Source: an uncultured Clostridia bacterium (lineage in GTDB: Bacteria; Bacillota; Clostridia; Christensenellales; CALWSW01). Taken from it: a DNA stretch of 9,337 nt. The position numbers were made by a program, and so were the translations under genes. The DNA lies in assembly GCA_937874755.1 (NCBI GenBank), contig CALNBC010000002.1, positions 1 through 9,337 of the forward strand, given 5' to 3'. Positions 5,176 to 9,337 of the stretch are shown piece after piece. How positions within the stretch are numbered: the stretch's first letter is position 1; each line of letters opens with the position of its first letter. Under the pieces are notes generated by a model. The model did no database searches. It was not told the DNA's origin and saw only the letters and a list, made by a program, of their open reading frames with translations.

Positions 5176-6000
5176 TCAGTGGGACTGCTTGCCGAAGAAC
5201 TCCCTAGTCCCGTCTAGAACACTCTGGGCGGTCTCTTCGTCCTCCGCCTCGTTAAGCCCATCACCGCTTTCCTTAGAAAGGTAAATCAGGAATTCGACAT
5301 TGCCTTCGGGACCCTTTATAGGCGAGTGGTCGAGTCCAAGGATTGAATACCCGACGGAACGCGCAAAACTCATAATGGACAGTATGACCTGCTTGTGCAC
5401 CGCTTCGTCGCGCACTACGCCCTTTTTGCCGACTTTATCCCTGCCCGCTTCGAACTGCGGTTTGATGAGGGCGGCGACCTTTGCGCCTTCGCCAAGGCAT
5501 TCAAAAAGCGCGGGAAGTATCAATTTGATGGAGATAAAGGAAACGTCCATACAGGCGAAATCCGCGGTTTCGGAAAACCAGGAGGGCTCCATGTGCCGCG
5601 CATTCGTCCTTTCCATGACTACGACGCGCTCGTCCTGCCTAAGCTTCCAGTCGAGCTGACCGTAGCCGACGTCTATCGCGTAGACCTTTTTTGCGCCGTG
5701 GGACAGCAGGCAGTCCGTAAAGCCGCCTGTGGAAGCACCCACATCCAAACAGACCTTGCCCGCGACATCTATCGGAAATACCTCCATCGCCCTTTGGAGC
5801 TTAAGCCCTCCCCTGCTGACAAAGGGCTGCTCGCTGCCACGAACAGAAATCTCCTCTGATTCTGCGACAGTTTGAGAAGCCTTTGAAGCCTTCTGTTCGT
5901 TAATGTATACGATGCCGGACATTACCATGCGCTTAGCCTGCTCGCGACCCGTTGCAAGCCCTCGGGTGACCATGGCGAAATCCAGTCTTTCCTTGCTCAT
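5176..6000 (-). CDS. tlyA: TlyA family rRNA 2'-O-methyltransferase (S4 domain plus FtsJ-like)
   Basis: TlyA-family proteins use S-adenosylmethionine to methylate ribosomal RNA; the actinobacterial members modify 16S and 23S rRNA and were first called haemolysins. The 274-aa protein has an N-terminal S4 RNA-binding domain (about 1-60). It joins through FVSRGGLKL (60-68) to a Rossmann methyltransferase domain with the SAM motif DVGASTGGF (86-94). The expected catalytic tetrad is visible: K67, D152 in CMDVSF, K180 in IKPQ and E236 in NVEF. The segment GVVRD (194-198) is also typical. Start ATG overlaps the dxs stop as ATGA, with GGAG eight bases upstream, so the two genes are probably translationally coupled. 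The exact rRNA target in this host is not known. A terminator follows, making tlyA the last gene of its unit. Confidence 0.93.
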   Translation of the reverse strand: MSKERLDFAMVTRGLATGREQAKRMVMSGIVYINEQKASKASQTVAESEEISVRGSEQPFVSRGGLKLQRAMEVFPIDVAGKVCLDVGASTGGFTDCLLSHGAKKVYAIDVGYGQLDWKLRQDERVVVMERTNARHMEPSWFSETADFACMDVSFISIKLILPALFECLGEGAKVAALIKPQFEAGRDKVGKKGVVRDEAVHKQVILSIMSFARSVGYSILGLDHSPIKGPEGNVEFLIYLSKESGDGLNEAEDEETAQSVLDGTREFFGKQSH

Positions 6001-7820
6001 TTTATATTCTCCGCGGCTGTTTTGACGCTGTTTTCTATCCCATAGACATCCAGACCGGCGAGCTTCATAAGCTCGTCTATCGTTCCGGCAGGAAGGGGCT
6101 GCTCCGGCAAGGAAAGTATCGTTACCGGAACTCCCGCAAGTGCTGCCGCCAGATGTTCGCCGAGCCCGCCTTCCCTCACGCCGTCCTCAACAGTGACCAC
6201 CGCTTTGCAGGAGCGAAGTTCTTCTATGGCTTCGCCGTCCATGGGTTTCAAGAATCGCGCGTTATACAAGCCGCAATGAATACCTTTGCGCGATAGTTCG
6301 TCTAAAGCTTCGGCTGCTGCGCTTACCATCCGCCCGGTTGCCACAACGGTCAGCGATTCCAGAGGGCGAAGCAGCTCCCACTTGCCGAGTTGAACCGCGC
6401 AATCCTCGCCTTGGGGCAGAGCGCCCCTGCCATACCGCAGGGCGACAGGACGCTCCAACCTGAAGGCAAGCCGAAGCATCGACTTAAGCTCGCACTGGGT
6501 GGCGGGCGAACAGACTACTAGCCCCGGGGCAAGAGTGAGGAAACCTATATCGTATGCGCCATGATGGGTGGGGCCGTCCTCCCCCACCGGACCGCTTCGG
6601 TCTATCGCAAGCACCACCGGCAGTTTTTGAATACAAACGTCGTGTATGAGCTGATCGAAGGCGCGCTGCATGAAGCTCGAATAAACGGCAAATACCGGCT
6701 TCAACCCGTTTGCCGCCATTCCTGCACAAAGTGTAACGGCGTGTTGCTCGGCTATCCCGACGTCAAAAAAACGCGTCGGGAAGCGCTCGGAAAATTCCGA
6801 AAGCCCCGTTCCTGCGGGCATTGCAGCGGTGACAGCGACAATGCGCTCGTCATTCTCCGCCAATTCGCACAACGCTTCCCCGAAAACCGCGCTGTTGCTC
6901 TTTGTTTGATTTTTGGTATCGGCGGATTCCACGAAGAACGGCGCGATGCCGTGGAATCCCTCGGGGTTTTGCTCCGCTAGGGAATAGCCCTTGCCCTTTA
7001 TGGTCGCAACGTGGATGAGCACAGGATCTTCGTAACTCTTTGCCCTGACAAAAACGCGCTCGAGCTCGGAAATGTCGTGCCCGTTTATCGGACCGAAGTA
7101 TTTGAAACCCAGCTCTTCGAAGAAAGTTGAAGTGGAAGGCAGCAAAAAGCGTTTGATTCTCGACCTAAGCCGCACCAGCCTGGCTTTCAGCCTGGGCCAG
7201 CGGCGCGAAATCCTCTTTTTTAGTACCAGATAACCTTCCCTGGTGCGAAGCCTCGTCAGCGAGGCAGAGAGAGCGCCGACGTTCCTAGCTATGGACATGC
7301 CATTGTCGTTCAGCACGACGATGAGCGGGCTTTTATGCCTGCCCGCATCGTTCAGCGCCTCGTATGCCATGCCGCCCGTCAGCGCACCGTCACCTATGAC
7401 GGCTACTACGCTGTAATCGTCTCCCGCAAGGTCGCGAGCGTGCGCCATTCCCAGCGCCGCCGAGACTGAAGTGCTGCTGTGCCCCGCGCCGAATGTGTCG
7501 TACTCGCTCTCTTCCCTCTTGGGAAAGCCCGACAGCCCGCCATGGCGGCGTATAGTGTCAAACTTTTGCTCCCTGCCGGTCAGTAGTTTGTGGACGTAGC
7601 TCTGGTGACCTACATCCCAAACTATTTTGTCCCTTGGGGTGTCGAAAGCCCTGTGCAGCGCCACAGTAAGCTCCACGACGCCCAGATTGGACGCGAGGTG
7701 CCCTCCGTTCTCGGTCACCGTGTCGATAAGCCTTGAACGTACCTGGCTGCAAAGGGCATTTAGCTCTTGCATGGAAAGCTTCTTCAGCTTTTCCGGCGTC
7801 ATGTTAGTGAGTATGTTCAA
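5997..7820 (-). CDS. dxs: 1-deoxy-D-xylulose-5-phosphate synthase
   Basis: Dxs condenses pyruvate and glyceraldehyde-3-phosphate with thiamine diphosphate, the first step of the MEP route to isoprenoids. At 607 aa it is close to the usual 620-635. The N-terminal part has GGHLASNLG (39-47), DVGHQSYVHKLLTGR (69-83) and the cofactor/Mg site GDG (143-145) through NDN (171-173). The central pyrimidine-binding domain has DVGIAEQHAV (353-362, catalytic E358) and GEDGPTHHG (413-421). The C-terminal transketolase domain covers about 485-600. A basic segment, KKRISRRWPRLKARLVRLR (201-219), lies in the variable region before FFEELGF. Start is TTG at 7820, favoured because GGAG lies seven bases upstream, while the ATG six codons later has no ribosome binding site. 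It lies 15 bases after ispA and overlaps tlyA by four. Confidence 0.97.
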   Translation of the reverse strand: MNILTNMTPEKLKKLSMQELNALCSQVRSRLIDTVTENGGHLASNLGVVELTVALHRAFDTPRDKIVWDVGHQSYVHKLLTGREQKFDTIRRHGGLSGFPKREESEYDTFGAGHSSTSVSAALGMAHARDLAGDDYSVVAVIGDGALTGGMAYEALNDAGRHKSPLIVVLNDNGMSIARNVGALSASLTRLRTREGYLVLKKRISRRWPRLKARLVRLRSRIKRFLLPSTSTFFEELGFKYFGPINGHDISELERVFVRAKSYEDPVLIHVATIKGKGYSLAEQNPEGFHGIAPFFVESADTKNQTKSNSAVFGEALCELAENDERIVAVTAAMPAGTGLSEFSERFPTRFFDVGIAEQHAVTLCAGMAANGLKPVFAVYSSFMQRAFDQLIHDVCIQKLPVVLAIDRSGPVGEDGPTHHGAYDIGFLTLAPGLVVCSPATQCELKSMLRLAFRLERPVALRYGRGALPQGEDCAVQLGKWELLRPLESLTVVATGRMVSAAAEALDELSRKGIHCGLYNARFLKPMDGEAIEELRSCKAVVTVEDGVREGGLGEHLAAALAGVPVTILSLPEQPLPAGTIDELMKLAGLDVYGIENSVKTAAENIK

Positions 7821-7827
7821 TATAAGT

Positions 7828-7831
7828 CTCC
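7828..7831 (-). promoter_or_regulatory. Ribosome binding site deciding the dxs TTG start
   Basis: GGAG lies seven bases before TTG at 7820, within the 15-base gap after ispA. The ATG at 7802 has no comparable site. Confidence 0.55.
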
Positions 7832-7835
7832 GGCT

Positions 7836-8711
7836 TCAGCTTTCTCGTTTGGAAAGCCTGTATGCCATAGTTGCGAGGAATTGCGAGTCGTAGGCGCTAA
7901 GCGCATCCGCCGCTTCGCGGCAGTACTGCCCCTGCATGGTCATCGAGCGTTCCGCTCCGAAAAGCGCAGGGAAGGTCAGCTTGTTTTCTTTTTCGTCCTT
8001 GCCGGTGGACTTGCCCAGTGAAGCAGCATTTCCGTATAAATCCAGCAAATCATCTTGAATCTGGAAAGCGAGGCCGAGCTTTTCGCCATAGACGGTAAGC
8101 GCGCTCAGCAGCGCGTCGTCCGCCCCGCCGATTATTCCACCGGCGCGCAGCGCGGCGACAAGCATGTCTGCAGTTTTGTGGGTGTGTATGTAGTATAGAG
8201 CCTTTTCGTTCGGCTCCCTGTTTACAGCCAATAGGTCTTCCGCCTGCCCCGCAATCATCCCCCAGACCCCGGCGCGCTCGGCGATTTCCGACGCAGCTCT
8301 GAGGGCTTTTCGAGATTCGTCTTCCAGCGCGGCGGAAAGCATTATCTGCATCGCGTAATTCAACAGTCCGTCCCCCGCGAGCACAGCCATACCCTCGCCG
8401 TAGACCACGTGATTGGTGGGTTTGCCGCGGCGTAGGGAGTCGTCGTCCATCGCGGGCAGGTCGTCGTGTATGAGGGAGTAGGTGTGTATCATTTCTATCG
8501 CAGCGGCGAAGGGGAGAGCTGCTTCTATGGCTCCACCCGCCAATTCGTTAGCGGCGAGCAGCAAACAGGGGCGAAGCCTCTTGCCGCCCGCCATTGCGCT
8601 GTATTCCATAGCGCTTGCGAGCGGCGGGTGGATGCGCGCGTCTGACAAATACTTTTTTATAGCATCGTCGACAGCTAAGATATAGCGTCCAAGGGTCGTC
8701 TCGTAGCTCAT
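7836..8711 (-). CDS. ispA: Geranyl/farnesyl diphosphate synthase (polyprenyl synthetase)
   Basis: IspA joins isopentenyl diphosphate units to dimethylallyl diphosphate to give C10-C15 products for quinone and undecaprenyl carrier synthesis. At 291 aa it has the usual length. Visible features are GGKRLRP (42-48), the first Asp-rich motif DDLPAMD (83-89, then DD), LRRGKPTNH (93-101), the K179-T180 pair, and the second Asp-rich motif DDLLD (220-224), followed by GKSTGKD (233-239). The two-residue insertion in the first motif is the bacterial FPP synthase pattern, so a C15 product is likely; the chain length is inferred. Start ATG overlaps the xseB stop by one base (TAATG), with GGAGG seven bases upstream. 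The xseB-ispA-dxs order places it in a housekeeping unit feeding the MEP pathway. Confidence 0.95.
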   Translation of the reverse strand: MSYETTLGRYILAVDDAIKKYLSDARIHPPLASAMEYSAMAGGKRLRPCLLLAANELAGGAIEAALPFAAAIEMIHTYSLIHDDLPAMDDDSLRRGKPTNHVVYGEGMAVLAGDGLLNYAMQIMLSAALEDESRKALRAASEIAERAGVWGMIAGQAEDLLAVNREPNEKALYYIHTHKTADMLVAALRAGGIIGGADDALLSALTVYGEKLGLAFQIQDDLLDLYGNAASLGKSTGKDEKENKLTFPALFGAERSMTMQGQYCREAADALSAYDSQFLATMAYRLSKRES

Positions 8712-8944
8712 TATTCATCCTCCGGTTCGCCCTCTGCATCGAGGGAAAGACCGGCTTGCTTCGACAGTGTGCGCAATCTTCCTTCCGCCGCGGTAAGCGT
8801 CTTCGTGCAATTTGAATAGAGGGCGACTCCCTCCTCGAAGAGCTTAAGCGACTCCTCGAGCTCCAGACCGCCCTGTTCAAGCTTTTGGGCTATTTCTGCG
8901 AGCCTCGCCAGCGAGGTCTCGTATTTGTCCTTTTTATCCTTCAT
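8711..8944 (-). CDS. xseB: Exodeoxyribonuclease VII small subunit
   Basis: XseB is the small subunit of exonuclease VII, which degrades single-stranded DNA to oligonucleotides. The 77-aa product has the family pattern: YETSLARLAEIAQKLEQ (7-23), GGLELEESLKLFEEGVAL (24-41) and a helical tail ending in an acidic stretch. Family members are usually 70-85 aa. Start ATG at 8942-8944 follows AGAGGG by five bases. An in-frame ATG 60 bases upstream would add 20 residues with no family resemblance and was not used. The start overlaps the end of xseA by 11 bases, suggesting coupled synthesis of the two subunits, and its stop overlaps the ispA start. Confidence 0.93.
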   Translation of the reverse strand: MKDKKDKYETSLARLAEIAQKLEQGGLELEESLKLFEEGVALYSNCTKTLTAAEGRLRTLSKQAGLSLDAEGEPEDE

Positions 8945-9337
8945 AGGTTCCCTCTCTCGCGGGTACAACCCCGATAATTTTGGCATTTGCCCTGCCGTCC
9001 GCAAAAGTAAGGTCTATTTCCGCTTCCGGTAATAGCGCGCGGGCGGAGGTTACGACCTTGCCTCCTATTTCAACGTAAGCGTAGCCTCTTTTTAGCGTTG
9101 AAAGGGGGCTGGCTGCATCCAGCCTCGCGGCGTACTCCGCAAGCTGTGACCGCCTAAGGCTTGCATGGTTCCTCATTGCCATAACGATGCGGGTCGCCAG
9201 GTTGTCCAGCGTTTGAATGTCTCTTTCCACAGCGCGGATTGGGTCCTTTTGCATGAGGACTGAATGAGCTTGCGCAAGCTCGGAGCGCTTTTGCAGCAGT
9301 GAACTGTTCACCGCCCTCTCCATACGGTATACGAGGG
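8934..9337 (-). CDS. xseA: Exodeoxyribonuclease VII large subunit (partial, C-terminal part)
   Basis: Only the last 134 or so codons are in the window; the frame is open to the edge. XseA carries the catalytic domain of exonuclease VII. Visible here is the end of the helical region, rich in Leu, Arg and Gln, followed by the C-terminal barrel-like segment. That segment contains the typical TLKRGYAYVEIGGKVVTSARAL sequence in shorter pieces (LKRGYAYV, GKVVTSA) and the final FADGRANAKI strand. The downstream overlap with xseB confirms the assignment. No start can be assigned. Confidence 0.9.
   Translation of the reverse strand, partial: LVYRMERAVNSSLLQKRSELAQAHSVLMQKDPIRAVERDIQTLDNLATRIVMAMRNHASLRRSQLAEYAARLDAASPLSTLKRGYAYVEIGGKVVTSARALLPEAEIDLTFADGRANAKIIGVVPAREGTYEG

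Noticed and set aside
5395..5859. 154-codon open frame on the plus strand opposite tlyA
   Set aside because: Antisense to conserved methyltransferase motifs; no ribosome binding site or recognisable domain.
8945..9004. Longer xseB start 20 codons upstream
   Set aside because: The added residues lie in the end of xseA and do not resemble XseB; the internal ATG has a good ribosome binding site and gives the usual length.

Overview
The window is a stretch of Clostridia-type (Firmicutes) chromosome, almost fully coding, with every gene on the minus strand. Read in the direction of transcription (high to low coordinates) the order is xseA (3' part) - xseB - ispA - dxs - tlyA - nadK - argR - recN - spoIVB - spo0A-like (5' part). 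This conserved order, together with the sporulation protease SpoIVB and GGAGG-type ribosome binding sites, points to an endospore-forming (or recently spore-forming) member of the Clostridia of moderate-to-high GC. I cannot assign a genus.

Region 5113-9337 is one tightly packed unit. It carries exonuclease VII (xseA/xseB, overlapping), isoprenoid precursor synthesis (ispA, dxs) and the rRNA methyltransferase-like tlyA. Genes overlap by 1-11 nt or lie 15 nt apart, and the unit is closed by a clear Rho-independent terminator at 5113-5136. Its promoter lies outside the window.

Region 382-5112 starts again from its own promoter (-10 TATAAT at 5054-5059). It carries nadK, argR, recN and spoIVB. 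nadK makes NADP; argR is the arginine repressor and may act on an ARG-box-like palindrome upstream of this promoter. recN is a DNA-repair SMC-like ATPase whose 3' end appears frameshifted. spoIVB is an intact forespore signalling protease with a possible sigma-G-type promoter inside the end of recN. Its Shine-Dalgarno sequence lies in one arm of a long hairpin.

Region 1-606 holds an AT-rich 225-bp control region followed by the N-terminal 127 codons of a Spo0A-like response regulator, cut by the window edge. The control region has an excellent match to a sigma-H promoter, a sigma-A-like promoter overlapping a possible 0A box, and a 7+7 inverted repeat near the predicted start of transcription. 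The gene keeps the spo0A position, sigma-H-type control and Spo0A sequence features. However, its receiver domain has lost the phosphorylated Asp (now Glu), one acidic-pocket Asp (now Ser) and the conserved Lys (now Arg). A Spo0A at the normal locus that seems unable to use the usual phosphorelay is the most interesting observation here. The recN frameshift and the spoIVB leader hairpin are the next ones to check.
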